Assembly (NCBI GenBank): GCA_965267505.1
Contig: OZ254081.1
Location: 868,001-932,000 of the forward strand
From: JANQHS01 sp965267505
GTDB lineage: Bacteria; Bacteroidota; Bacteroidia; Cytophagales; CCMP332
Length of the DNA stretch: 64,000 nt
Direction of reading: 5' to 3'
A model generated the notes under the pieces. That model was not told the origin of the DNA. It searched no databases and saw only the letters and a program-made list of their open reading frames with translations. Of the stretch, positions 35,179-44,134 are shown piece by piece. Each line of letters opens with the position of its first letter. Position 1 is the stretch's first letter. Both the position numbers and the translations under genes were made by a program.

Positions 35179-36272
35179 GGAGAGTTTGAAACGAACAAAG
35201 AAGCAAAAAATGATCCAAGCAGCATGAAAGCATGAAGGATCTCAAGGATTGGATCTAAAAATAAGCTTAGGCTCACACCCAAAATTCTTTTTGAAATAAG
35301 AATTGATATCGAGCTAAAGAGATACCTGATGCCTATAAGAATCATCCCTACCCATAAATCCAGATAACCCAGAAGAAGTAAGCTGAAGATCAAAAGCAAA
35401 ACCAAAACATTAAAGCCCATGAAGGATCCAATTACCTTTCCTTGAAATGAATAATAAAGTGAGCTTCGCTGATGACGAGTTTTTTGATGAAAATACTCTT
35501 TGAGATTTGTGGAAGGTTGAGAAAGAGTTCCAGAATTTTTTCCAACTACTAGGCCCGGCGTATGAATCGAAACCATTTTCTGAAACAAAAGATCATCATC
35601 CCCTCCCTGGATATGAGATATCCCCTCAAAGCCTTTCACCTTCACAAAAAGGTCTTTTTTAAATCCCCAATTTCTTCCCAATGACATATAGGGCAAAGAG
35701 AGACCTGCCCATCCCATCATCTGGAATGAGGTTAAGAATGTGTCCCACTGAATCATTTTGCTTAGAAGGGAATTGCCGGAAAAATAATTTCCCAGGCCAA
35801 TAGCCAGTCCACTTTTTTCTATCTCCGATCCCATTTCCTGGATCCAAATCTTTGATCTCGGGATACAATCTCCATCCATTAACAAAAGGTTTTGAAAGCG
35901 AGCCTCTGTGATACCTTGTTTAATCGCATTTTTCTTTGGCGATATTCCTTCAGGTACTTGATCAATATCCAGGATCTTCTTTTCGCATTTCGAGAATTCA
36001 AACTCCTCGATCAATTCTCTCCCGACATCACTCGATCGATCATTAATAAAGATCAATTCCACATTTCCATTGAACTCCTGTTCTTCAAACTTACTGAGCA
36101 GATCAGGAATGTTCTCTTCCTCGTTTCGGATTGGGATGAGAACACTTAGCTCAACTCTTTCTTTAGAAGCTTGGGATCTCTTGATCTTGCTTATAGAAAT
36201 AGCCAATACTAACCACCAGGTGCTGTTGGCCACAACAAGAAGAAGTACCGAAAGAGTTAAAGTATCTATCAC
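35142..36272 (-). CDS. Family 2 glycosyltransferase with membrane C-terminus
   Basis: A 376-residue protein with a GTG start. N-terminal helix 1-27, then a GT-A domain (LSVLIPIRNEEENI at about 44-57, LIFINDRSSD, and DGD as the metal-binding motif in LLMDGDCIP). RHQRSS provides the Q(R/Q)xRW-like loop of processive GT2 enzymes in altered form. Three C-terminal membrane helices (about 285-360). It probably transfers a sugar onto a lipid at the cytoplasmic face, as cellulose-synthase-like or ceramide-type enzymes do; the product is unknown. First gene of a GT2-sigma-rsmG unit with its own promoter box. Confidence 0.82.
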   Translation of the reverse strand: MIDTLTLSVLLLVVANSTWWLVLAISISKIKRSQASKERVELSVLIPIRNEEENIPDLLSKFEEQEFNGNVELIFINDRSSDVGRELIEEFEFSKCEKKILDIDQVPEGISPKKNAIKQGITEARFQNLLLMDGDCIPRSKIWIQEMGSEIEKSGLAIGLGNYFSGNSLLSKMIQWDTFLTSFQMMGWAGLSLPYMSLGRNWGFKKDLFVKVKGFEGISHIQGGDDDLLFQKMVSIHTPGLVVGKNSGTLSQPSTNLKEYFHQKTRHQRSSLYYSFQGKVIGSFMGFNVLVLLLIFSLLLLGYLDLWVGMILIGIRYLFSSISILISKRILGVSLSLFLDPILEILHAFMLLGSFFASLFVSNSPWKKEGNFPVRH

Positions 36273-36285
36273 AAAATAATTTGGT

Positions 36286-36293
36286 CAAAAATA
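36286..36293 (-). promoter_or_regulatory. -7 box of the GT2-sigma-rsmG unit
   Basis: Minus strand TATTTTTG followed by ACC, 13 nt before the GTG start at 36272. Divergent to the tgt promoter box 28 nt away. Confidence 0.5.
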
Positions 36294-36320
36294 TGAGCCA
36301 GACCTCATAGTTCGAATCGT

Positions 36321-36328
36321 TATTTTTG
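36321..36328 (+). promoter_or_regulatory. -7 box of tgt
   Basis: TATTTTTG followed by CGGC, only 8 nt before the ATG at 36337. Transcription would start at or within a few bases of the start codon, giving a leaderless or near-leaderless message. Confidence 0.55.
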
Positions 36329-36336
36329 CGGCATTC

Positions 36337-37473
36337 ATGAAGACAGGATTTCAATTAGAGGAAAAGGATAAAAGCTCCAATGCAAGAGCTGGTAGTTTTA
36401 CGACTGCCCATGGTGCCTTTCAAACTCCAATTTTCATGCCTGTAGGCACCCAAGGGACCATAAAAGCTGCCGGGTCCAAAGAAATTTCAGAACAGGCAAA
36501 AGCTCAAATCGTATTATCCAACACCTATCATCTCTATCTAAGGCCTGGAATGGATGTTATGAAATCCGCAGGTGGACTTCATAAGTTCATGGCCTGGGAT
36601 AAACCTATACTAACTGATAGTGGAGGTTACCAGGTGTTTTCTCTTGCTCAAAGGAGGAAGATCAAGGAGGAGGGTGCTGAATTCCAATCTCATATTGACG
36701 GATCAAAGCATTTATTCTCACCGGAATTTGTGGTCGATATTCAAAGAACCATTGGCTCCGATATCATGATGGCATTTGACGAATGTCCTCCCTTCCCATC
36801 GACATATGACTATGCTAAGGAATCTCTTCAACTAACAAATCGATGGTTGGACCGCTGTATTGAGCAATTCAATAAGACCGAAGGGAATTCTGAATTCATC
36901 CAACACCTATTCCCCATTGTTCAGGGAAGCACTTATGAGGACCTGAGAAAAGAATCTTGCGAATATGTCGCATCAAAGGATCTGCCAGGAAATGCGATTG
37001 GAGGCCTAAGCGTTGGGGAGCCGGAGGAGGAGCTATACCGATTCACGGACCTATGTTGCGCCACTCTACCGTATGAAAAACCCAGGTACCTGATGGGGGT
37101 AGGAACTCCTGCAAACCTTTTGGAATGCATAGGTATGGGAGTCGATATGTTCGATTGCGTGATGCCGAGCAGAAACGCAAGGCATGGACTGCTCTTTACA
37201 ATGGATGGAATCATCAATATCAAAAACAAGAAATGGGAATCCGATTTTACAGCCATCGATCCGGCAGGATATTGCGATTCCGATCTTAGATATTCCAAAG
37301 CCTACCTGCGACATCTGATAATTTCAAATGAAATACTCGGCCTCCAGATAGCTACGCTGCATAATTTGGCTTTCTATTTGCAGCTGGTGAGCGAAGCACG
37401 AAAAAGGATTCTGGAAGGAAACTTTGCGGAGTGGAAAAACAAAGTGATGCCCGGGCTGAAAAACAAACTCTGA
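36337..37473 (+). CDS. tgt: tRNA-guanine transglycosylase
   Basis: A 378-residue enzyme that swaps guanine-34 for preQ1 in tRNAs with GUN anticodons, the first tRNA-level step to queuosine. General-base region LTDSGGYQVFSL with D94, RRKIKEEGAEFQSHIDG, and the nucleophile Asp in MFDCVMPSRNARHG near 265-270. The zinc site normally reads CxCxxC plus His; here the segment is GYCDSDLRYSKAYLRHLI, with only one Cys, though the His is kept. The tRNA-Asn (GTT) in this window is an expected substrate. An LptG-type permease gene starts immediately after its stop codon. Confidence 0.95.
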   Translation: MKTGFQLEEKDKSSNARAGSFTTAHGAFQTPIFMPVGTQGTIKAAGSKEISEQAKAQIVLSNTYHLYLRPGMDVMKSAGGLHKFMAWDKPILTDSGGYQVFSLAQRRKIKEEGAEFQSHIDGSKHLFSPEFVVDIQRTIGSDIMMAFDECPPFPSTYDYAKESLQLTNRWLDRCIEQFNKTEGNSEFIQHLFPIVQGSTYEDLRKESCEYVASKDLPGNAIGGLSVGEPEEELYRFTDLCCATLPYEKPRYLMGVGTPANLLECIGMGVDMFDCVMPSRNARHGLLFTMDGIINIKNKKWESDFTAIDPAGYCDSDLRYSKAYLRHLIISNEILGLQIATLHNLAFYLQLVSEARKRILEGNFAEWKNKVMPGLKNKL

Positions 37474-38550
37474 TTGAAAAAGCTGGATTGGTACATCTTA
37501 TTGAAACTTCTGAAAACCTTCGTTTTCGTCGTTTTGATCATTGTAGCTGTCATTTGTGTGATCGATTGGAGCGAAAAAAATGAAGACTTCATTCGAAGTG
37601 AAGCCACCTTTTCTCAGATCATCCTTCAATACTTTTTGAACCTGATACCCTATTGGGCAAACATTCTTAGCCCTTTGATGGCCTTCATCGCTTCGGTATT
37701 TGTTTCTGCTCGTTTGGCGAGTCATACCGAAATAATAGCTATGCTGAGCAGTGGGATAAGTTACCGTCGATTAACAGTTCCCTATCTGATAGCAAGTGGG
37801 GTGATAGGCTTGACAATCTTTTATGCAATTGGTTGGGTGATTCCAAAAGCCAATAAGGAAAGACTAGAATTTGAGTTTGCTTACCTCAAAAACCCCTATT
37901 ATTTCAATGACAGGAACATTCATTTCAAGCTGGGGCATGGGACATTCGCATACCTGGAAAGTTATAACAACCATGATGAGGTGGGCTTCAAGTTCACCCT
38001 CGAGAAATTCAAAAACAAAGAATTGGTCTCCAAGCTTTCTGCCCCACGGATCCAGTGGATAGATTCAAGTGAAAGGTGGTGGTTTCAGACCTATTCAATT
38101 CACGATTTTACCGACTCTGGGGAGTTTTATTATGAAGGTAAAGGACTGGATACGGTCCTGAATTTATATCCCAAGGATTTCGAGAATAAAGAGCGCCTGT
38201 ACGAAACCTTTACGCTTACCGAGCTTGATGAATTTATAAAGGATCTAAAAACACGAGGATCGGAAAACATCCGACCCTATCTGGTAGAAAGATATGAACG
38301 CTATACCTACCCCTTTGCAATCGTTATTTTGACCTTAATGGGTTTCTTTACCGCCTCCAAAAAATCCAGGCGGGGCACAGGATTTCAAATTGCCCTGGGA
38401 TTCCTCCTAGCCTTTGTATACATCTTCTTCGTAATGATGAGTCGAAGCCTTGCAGAGGTCGGTGGAATGTCACCCTTGCTCAGTGCCATGTTTCCAACTA
38501 TGGTCTTTTCTGTAGTGACTTTGTTTTTATATAAAAACGCACCCAAATAA
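37474..38550 (+). CDS. lptG: LptF/LptG family permease
   Basis: A 358-residue membrane protein (TTG start directly after the tgt stop codon). Three N-terminal helices (to about 120), a periplasmic beta-jellyroll-like domain (about 130-260), and three C-terminal helices (about 280-355). PLMAFIASVFVSARLASHTEIIAMLSSGISY contains the coupling helix of YjgP/YjgQ proteins (quoted in part: ARLASHTEIIAMLSSGIS). Such proteins extract lipopolysaccharide from the inner membrane with LptB. The pairing with tgt is common in Bacteroidota. LptF versus LptG cannot be told for certain. Confidence 0.85.
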   Translation: MKKLDWYILLKLLKTFVFVVLIIVAVICVIDWSEKNEDFIRSEATFSQIILQYFLNLIPYWANILSPLMAFIASVFVSARLASHTEIIAMLSSGISYRRLTVPYLIASGVIGLTIFYAIGWVIPKANKERLEFEFAYLKNPYYFNDRNIHFKLGHGTFAYLESYNNHDEVGFKFTLEKFKNKELVSKLSAPRIQWIDSSERWWFQTYSIHDFTDSGEFYYEGKGLDTVLNLYPKDFENKERLYETFTLTELDEFIKDLKTRGSENIRPYLVERYERYTYPFAIVILTLMGFFTASKKSRRGTGFQIALGFLLAFVYIFFVMMSRSLAEVGGMSPLLSAMFPTMVFSVVTLFLYKNAPK

Positions 38551-38556
38551 ACTGAC

Positions 38557-39450
38557 TTGATAGCTTCAAGAAAGGATTTTCTTAAGGTCCATTTTCTGGT
38601 CCTGATCTTTGGAATGACAGCAAGCCTGGGATTGCTGATAAATCTGGATCCCTTGTTTCTTGTTTTTTACCGAACGGGAATTAGTGCCCTTCTCTTCCTG
38701 ATCCTATTCAAATCTGCATCGTTGGAGGTGAATAACTCAAAATTGAATGGCAAAATAATTGGGACAGGTTTCATTTTGGCAGCTCATTGGATTACTTTTT
38801 TCTTATCTGCCAGAGTCTCCAATGCTTCCATTTGTTTGGCTGGAATGGCTACAACTTCTATTTGGACATCATTGTTCGATCCAATAATTCGAAAACGAAG
38901 ATTTTCTTTTTATGAAGTGTTTTTTGGCTTGCTGGGAGCTGGTGGACTCTGGATCATTTTTGAATTCGAGGCTTCATTAAGCATGGGCCTAGCATTAGCA
39001 TTGGTCTCAGCTCTCTTGGCGGCTTTATTTACAATTTTCAATGCCCAGTTCATAAAATCTGAAAATCCTTATCGGATCAGCTTTCTTGAGATCGCCTCCG
39101 CCTCAGTTTCCAGTCTTTTATTTATCCTGATCTTCCAAGGGGTTACAGGAGAAAATTTGGCACCGGTCCTTCCGGGAAGCATCTCAGACATCATCTATCT
39201 ACTAATTCTTGCAGGAATCTGTACCGTATATGCCTTTTCTCAATCGGTTGAGATCATGAAAAGAGTAAGCCCCTTCAGCTTTAATCTTGCTGTAAACCTT
39301 GAACCTGTTTATGGTATAATCCTGGCTCTGTTGTTATTCCAAGAAAAAGAATTCATGTCCGCCCAATTTTATTTAGGAGGCACCTTGATACTGGGCAGCG
39401 TCCTTTTATTCCAAATCCTTGCCCGGCGACTTAAAGATCGAATTTCCTGA
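38557..39450 (+). CDS. EamA/DMT family transporter
   Basis: A 297-residue protein with ten predicted membrane helices in two repeated EamA halves (first repeat about 8-130, second about 140-285). FYRTGISALLF and the second-half VNLEPVYGIILALLLFQEKE are typical of the family. TTG start 6 nt after the LptG-type gene, probably the same transcript. Substrates of this family are varied: amino acids, nucleobases, metabolites. The 3' end overlaps the Omp28 gene by 20 nt. Confidence 0.85.
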   Translation: MIASRKDFLKVHFLVLIFGMTASLGLLINLDPLFLVFYRTGISALLFLILFKSASLEVNNSKLNGKIIGTGFILAAHWITFFLSARVSNASICLAGMATTSIWTSLFDPIIRKRRFSFYEVFFGLLGAGGLWIIFEFEASLSMGLALALVSALLAALFTIFNAQFIKSENPYRISFLEIASASVSSLLFILIFQGVTGENLAPVLPGSISDIIYLLILAGICTVYAFSQSVEIMKRVSPFSFNLAVNLEPVYGIILALLLFQEKEFMSAQFYLGGTLILGSVLLFQILARRLKDRIS

Positions 39451-40291
39451 CTTGGAGGATCACCTTGTTCGATAGGTCATAAAGGAAGACCACGGCTGAG
39501 CAATGCTGAGACCTATACTCGGGATCAAGGTTGAAAACAAGATCCATGGTTTCTTCGTCTCCACTTGAATAGCTTGTACTATTAAGTGGTAGCCCCCACG
39601 CAAGGACCTGGGGATTGCCAGATCTGTAGTAGTTTCCCCTAAGAACATGTGATTGAACATAGTTCTCAATATCCTGTGGATTCTTGGTATAATCTTTTTG
39701 CCAGGAAACTATACTATCTTCGATGAGAAAAGCTCCCAGGCTATAGTTCCCTGTAACGTCTTCACCAAATTTTACTGTTGCGGAAAGCTCTGACTCGGAC
39801 CCATTGAGGTTTAAAGTGGCTTCAATTCCAAATGGAACTTCTTCGACTGCCAGTTGATCCGAAAGAAAACCTGCCCAAGCATCTGGTTTAATAATTGTCT
39901 GACCGTTAAGTTTTTCATAATTCACCAAACCATTAGGAATCCCTGATATGGAAGCTCCAAATTCCTGATCGATAACATCTCCGGTTTCAGTCCTGAAATC
40001 AACGTAGTATTTTCCAGACTGGATAGGCTGTGGGAAAGCCAAAGTTCCTACATGGGCCGCAATTATCACCACCTTGTCTCCAAAACTTGATTCGATCATT
40101 TTCGCCGTTTCACCAGCGGTTGGGCAATTACCACATTTATGGCCTGTGAAATCGATCAACAAAACCGCCTTATCAAAAGAGGAACCTTCGGATGGGTCAA
40201 TAACGAAGTCCTCATTGACGGGTCCGTCAATTACGTCACATGAACCGAAGAAAATAAAAAGGCCTAGTATGGGAAGAAATAATCTCTTCAT
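39431..40291 (-). CDS. Omp28-related outer-membrane lipoprotein with CxxC motif
   Basis: A 286-residue lipoprotein with lipobox FGSC, Cys18. Thioredoxin-like N-terminal domain: LLIDFTGHKCGNCP with C53 and C56. The C-terminal beta-domain resembles Omp28 of Porphyromonas gingivalis. The CxxC suggests disulfide chemistry in the cell envelope, but its role is not established. It lies 9 nt after the DUF6029 gene in a run TlpA, DUF6029, Omp28, a grouping seen in other Bacteroidota. Confidence 0.82.
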   Translation of the reverse strand: MKRLFLPILGLFIFFGSCDVIDGPVNEDFVIDPSEGSSFDKAVLLIDFTGHKCGNCPTAGETAKMIESSFGDKVVIIAAHVGTLAFPQPIQSGKYYVDFRTETGDVIDQEFGASISGIPNGLVNYEKLNGQTIIKPDAWAGFLSDQLAVEEVPFGIEATLNLNGSESELSATVKFGEDVTGNYSLGAFLIEDSIVSWQKDYTKNPQDIENYVQSHVLRGNYYRSGNPQVLAWGLPLNSTSYSSGDEETMDLVFNLDPEYRSQHCSAVVFLYDLSNKVILQVRKFDL

Positions 40292-40300
40292 CCTACAAAA

Positions 40301-41941
40301 TTAAAAACTACTTTGAATTGTGAGTATCAAACCATTGCTTGCGGGTACTGGACGACAAACTCCACCAATACATAATATTCCCTGTCGCTGTCTTCCATAA
40401 CCCAATCGAATATTTGTTGAACCCTTTCTGTATCCAGTATAAACGGAGAAATAGTGGTTTCTGTTATCCAGATCCACATTACCAAGATTGTACTCCCAAA
40501 GGCCACTGAAATACCAGTGTGGAGCAATGGTATATTCTGAAAGTACCGCACACCAATCCTGAAAATCCTGTTTTGTGTACAGGTATTGGAATTCATTTTT
40601 CCAAACTTTTTTAGAAGTGAATTTATATTCCAATTCAACAATTCCAATATGAGAAAATACCGTTTGTGTTGATCCGGAGAAGGTAACTGGCTGAATGGTA
40701 TTATCCCTCTCCTGATACAAATAGGTGATTACCGATTTAAATTTCTTTGAATGTTTTTTTACGATTTCAATATTGATGTCCTCAAAAAATTTCTTTTCAC
40801 CTGCTCCAAAGAAGGGTGAGGTATAAAACTCTCTAGTATCCAGATCAGACGGTTGGATGGAATCTCTTTGAACATCGAAGGTCTGAGAGATGTTGATATT
40901 GATCAGTGTTCCATATTTGCCCCCAAGCTTGGTACCCCTTTTGAATTTATAGAAAAGATCTCCCTGCCAGCCGATTTCCCCTTGTGGCACCGTAGCATAG
41001 GCATACATAGTGGCCATTCTATAGGTATGTTGTTTGGCCATAGCAGGATTATAGTTAATCAGAAGATCGAATCCATTTGCATTTCTATCACTTCTGTAAT
41101 CCATATTATCCCACCTTTTAAAGCCCAGATTCACACCAAAGCCTTTTTTGGAGTATCCACCATTTACCAGTAGGCCCTGCCCGGGACGATAGTTGAATCG
41201 ATTAATGGAGGAAGGGTCGTTGATCTTATATGCATATTCCCCACTTAAAAGAAAGCCCCCCTTGCTGTAGGTCATTCTAAAGCCGCCATTAGAAACATTT
41301 TCTGGTAATATCAAAAAAGGATTATCATCTGGCTGAAAGCGACTGACAAAGCTTGCCCCAATACTTAGGCCTGTACCTTTTTCCCTTAACCCACCAATAA
41401 ATTCAGCAAGGTCTACCTCTGCATCAAATCCTCTGACTATACCAGGCCCAAAATCAAAATAAAGTCTTTGGCGAGCCAACATTCCCTTAAGATTAACCCC
41501 CTTTATAGGCCTATACCTGACCCTAACCCCATCATAAAAGTTATCATAACCCAAGTACCACTCCCAATAGGAGCGATTCACCATTCCGGATCCATACTGC
41601 TCATAAAAGCTCCCAACGGTTACATCAAGATTTTCCTGATTGTATCCAAAATAGCGGTAAGGAATTCCAACTCCCTCCCAGCGAGGATCAAATCCTAATA
41701 AGGGAGGCATAAAGGCTTCGAACCGCATGCCTCCGTAGAATTTACCTATAGTGAAATTGATATTCCCATAGGCGTTCATGGCCACATTTTCGGGAATCTC
41801 ATTTGCCCCTATTGCCGAATCAGTTCTGTAGGATTGAGCATCGATAATGAAGTCCCCATGGACTTGAATATCCGTTGAACCCTGCCCAAAAATCGGGTTC
41901 CAGGCCAAGATTAAGGCCAGTAGTGTAAGGAAGAATCTCAA
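40301..41941 (-). CDS. DUF6029 family outer-membrane protein
   Basis: A 546-residue exported protein if started at TTG 41941, giving a clean signal peptide (RFFLTLLALILAW, cut near IFGQ). An in-frame ATG at 41983 would add 14 polar residues and overlap tlpA, so it is less likely. The mature part alternates aromatic and polar strands (GNINFTIGKFYGGMRFEAF, YQYLYTKQDF) and ends in ILTIQSSF, the pattern of a large beta-barrel. The conserved GSFYEQYGSGMVNRSYWEW block marks the DUF6029 group. Function unknown; gene neighbourhood ties it to envelope thiol proteins. Confidence 0.8.
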   Translation of the reverse strand: MRFFLTLLALILAWNPIFGQGSTDIQVHGDFIIDAQSYRTDSAIGANEIPENVAMNAYGNINFTIGKFYGGMRFEAFMPPLLGFDPRWEGVGIPYRYFGYNQENLDVTVGSFYEQYGSGMVNRSYWEWYLGYDNFYDGVRVRYRPIKGVNLKGMLARQRLYFDFGPGIVRGFDAEVDLAEFIGGLREKGTGLSIGASFVSRFQPDDNPFLILPENVSNGGFRMTYSKGGFLLSGEYAYKINDPSSINRFNYRPGQGLLVNGGYSKKGFGVNLGFKRWDNMDYRSDRNANGFDLLINYNPAMAKQHTYRMATMYAYATVPQGEIGWQGDLFYKFKRGTKLGGKYGTLININISQTFDVQRDSIQPSDLDTREFYTSPFFGAGEKKFFEDINIEIVKKHSKKFKSVITYLYQERDNTIQPVTFSGSTQTVFSHIGIVELEYKFTSKKVWKNEFQYLYTKQDFQDWCAVLSEYTIAPHWYFSGLWEYNLGNVDLDNRNHYFSVYTGYRKGSTNIRLGYGRQRQGILCIGGVCRPVPASNGLILTIQSSF

Positions 41942-41954
41942 ATTTGAAAATGTA

Positions 41955-42488
41955 TCAGTGCGAGATTTCCTCGCCGTTGGCAACTTTTTCGATCAGGGTA
42001 TAGAGATCTTCTTCCTCGCCTGGTGTATATCCATTGTGCTGCCAAACAATATTTCCGTCCTTGTCTAAGAGAAAGGTGTGAGGAATGGTCTGAACATTTA
42101 ATGCCCTTCTCAGGTCAGAGTTGGCATCCACATAAACCTCGTATTCCCAACCTTTTCCATTAACGAGTGGAGCAACTTTAGGAACATTCCTGGTATCATC
42201 AATAGAAACCGCAATCACCTTTACCCCTGTTTCATCCTGCCAATCAACGTAAAGATCATTTATGGCATTCAATTCCTGTATGCAGGGTTTACACCAGGTT
42301 GCCCAAAAAGAAATAACCATAGGCCCATCTGAATTCTTGAGTTCAGAAGCCATAACAGGAACATTTTTAAGATCTCGGATTTCTACATTTGGTAAAACCC
42401 ATTTCGAACCATCCTGGGCCAAGCCAGTAAAGGAACTAAATGTGCCGATTAACGTAAGAAAGAGTATAAAAAGGAAATTGTTTTTCAC
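41955..42488 (-). CDS. TlpA-family thiol-disulfide oxidoreductase
   Basis: A 177-residue exported thioredoxin-like protein. Signal peptide to about residue 25 (TGLAQ). Redox motif FWATWCKPCI with C66 and C69, and the cis-proline segment TIPHTFLLD. TlpA/ResA proteins reduce disulfides in the periplasm, often for cytochrome c maturation. Here the next genes are DUF6029 and a CxxC Omp28, so those may be its partners; this is inference. Confidence 0.9.
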   Translation of the reverse strand: MKNNFLFILFLTLIGTFSSFTGLAQDGSKWVLPNVEIRDLKNVPVMASELKNSDGPMVISFWATWCKPCIQELNAINDLYVDWQDETGVKVIAVSIDDTRNVPKVAPLVNGKGWEYEVYVDANSDLRRALNVQTIPHTFLLDKDGNIVWQHNGYTPGEEEDLYTLIEKVANGEEISH

Positions 42489-42531
42489 CGCCGAATACTT
42501 AATTTTGAAAATTAAATCTGTGAAATTACGG

Positions 42532-42539
42532 TAGATTTG
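42532..42539 (+). promoter_or_regulatory. -7 box of the T9SS cargo gene
   Basis: TAGATTTG fits TAnnTTTG, 18 nt before the ATG at 42557. TTG at 42505-42507 is 24 nt upstream, slightly long. Confidence 0.45.
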
Positions 42540-42556
42540 GATTTTATAGGAGTCAA

Positions 42557-43273
42557 ATGAAGAAATTATTACTTTTTGTTTTTACAAACCTTTTATTAAT
42601 AAGCTTTTCCCAGGGGCAAAGTATCGGGATTGTTTTTGAATCTCCAGATACCATTAAAGGAAACAATTACGAAGATATTGATGCTGTTATTTATTTCCAG
42701 AATACTGGTAATACAACCAATACTTATTTCGCTGAGAAAATCGAAGTAGCAATGCATCCTGACCATGATGCCTTTTTCTGTTGGAGCATCGCTTGTTATC
42801 CTGCTTTTGTTTTTATGTCTACGGATTCAGTTGTTCTTGATCCGGGAGAAGTGGATACAACCTTGAAAGGAAGTGTTCAACCCTATGTTTCCGGGGCAGG
42901 TGTAGACGGTATCAGTGTGGTGAAATACAGAATATTCAACGGAGATGATCCTACAGATGAATATGAAAAAACCTGGGTTTATTCAGCACAAACCATGGTA
43001 AGCTTAGATCCAAGTGATATTGAAAAGAATGTTCTTACCTATCCTAATCCAGCCAGAAGTGAGTTGAACATAGTCCATGGAGATCTCTATGGAAAAAGGG
43101 CTGAAATCGTGATCAGGAATGTCTTAGGATCGAAAGTTCTCTCACAGCCAATGGGTATAGAAGCTGAATTGTTGCCTATAGACATTCAGAAGTTGAATAA
43201 TGGGATTTATCTCTATTCAATCGTAATAGACGGGAATCCTGTTTTAACCAAAAAATTCACAGTTAGAAAATAG
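42557..43273 (+). CDS. Small type IX secretion cargo protein
   Basis: A 238-residue secreted protein. Sec signal peptide to about residue 20 (SFSQG). The mature domain (about 22-150) is beta-rich, resembles an Ig-like fold, and has two Cys (CWSIACYP). The C-terminal 80 residues are a type A T9SS sorting domain: LTYPNPARSELNI, GIYLYSI and terminal KKFTVRK. The protein should cross the outer membrane by the T9SS and be released or surface-attached. The cargo domain matches no enzyme I know. Confidence 0.85.
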   Translation: MKKLLLFVFTNLLLISFSQGQSIGIVFESPDTIKGNNYEDIDAVIYFQNTGNTTNTYFAEKIEVAMHPDHDAFFCWSIACYPAFVFMSTDSVVLDPGEVDTTLKGSVQPYVSGAGVDGISVVKYRIFNGDDPTDEYEKTWVYSAQTMVSLDPSDIEKNVLTYPNPARSELNIVHGDLYGKRAEIVIRNVLGSKVLSQPMGIEAELLPIDIQKLNNGIYLYSIVIDGNPVLTKKFTVRK

Positions 43274-43329
43274 CAGAACCATTCTTCGCGTTCTCTGGGA
43301 AAGAGTTTAATCAATCCCGAATCCATTTG

Positions 43330-44133
43330 ATGAATAAGAGTTTCTTACTCGTTGTTTTGGCTATGGCCCTTTTTCTTGGGGCATGCAGCAAATTCCAGCA
43401 GATCCAAAAATCTGGTAGTCTGGTGGAAAAGTATGATGCTGCGGTTAAATACTATACTGAAGGAGATTTTTACAGAGCCGGACTTCTTTTTGAGGAACTT
43501 GTTCCTCTCTTACGAGGGAAGAGCGAAGGGGAACAGGCTGAATTCTACTATGCCTATTGCCAGTATTATTCCAGGCAATTACTTCTTTCTGCTTATTATT
43601 TTAAGAGGTTCTATAGCACGTACCCAAGAAGTGAACATGCGGAAGAATCAATGTATATGGAATGTAGGTCTTTGTATGAAATGTCATCTCCAAGTAGCTT
43701 GGATCAAAGCAATTCCGAAGAAGCCTTGAATTCAATTCAAGGGTTTATGAGAAGGTATCCAAGTTCAAAGTATATGGAGCAGATTCAACAATACTCGCTC
43801 AATCTAAATGCTAAAATCACGGAGAAGAATTTGAACAATGCCCTGTTGTATTATAAGCTTCGTCGCTATAGGTCCGCAGTAGTTGCATTGGAAAATTACC
43901 GAAAGGACTACCCTGATTCCCCTTACCTTGAAAGGGTATTTTTCATGAAATTCCGTTCTCAATATGAGTTTGCAAAAAGGAGTGTCAAGAAAAAACAATT
44001 GGAAAGGTATTATGAAGCTTTGGATTTTTACCAGAACTTTGTGGATCGGTATCCAAAATCGGAATACATAAAGACAGCCGAGAATATATACGACAGCTGT
44101 ATTAGTAGAATTAGTTCATTAAAAAATTCATAA
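43330..44133 (+). CDS. bamD: Outer-membrane assembly lipoprotein BamD
   Basis: A 267-residue lipoprotein; ATG 43330 is preferred over the TTG just before it. Lipobox LGAC with Cys19. TPR units, for example YTEGDFYRAGLLFEELVP near 40-57 and YYALDFYQNFVDRYPKSEY-like C-terminal repeat. BamD supports BamA in inserting beta-barrels into the outer membrane. First gene of the conserved run bamD, rpoZ, coaBC, DUF4835, recN, fabI. Confidence 0.92.
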   Translation: MNKSFLLVVLAMALFLGACSKFQQIQKSGSLVEKYDAAVKYYTEGDFYRAGLLFEELVPLLRGKSEGEQAEFYYAYCQYYSRQLLLSAYYFKRFYSTYPRSEHAEESMYMECRSLYEMSSPSSLDQSNSEEALNSIQGFMRRYPSSKYMEQIQQYSLNLNAKITEKNLNNALLYYKLRRYRSAVVALENYRKDYPDSPYLERVFFMKFRSQYEFAKRSVKKKQLERYYEALDFYQNFVDRYPKSEYIKTAENIYDSCISRISSLKNS

Positions 44134-44134
44134 A

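Noticed and set aside
43274..43329. Possible terminator between the T9SS cargo gene and bamD
   Set aside because: Only short imperfect pairings and no T tract were found.
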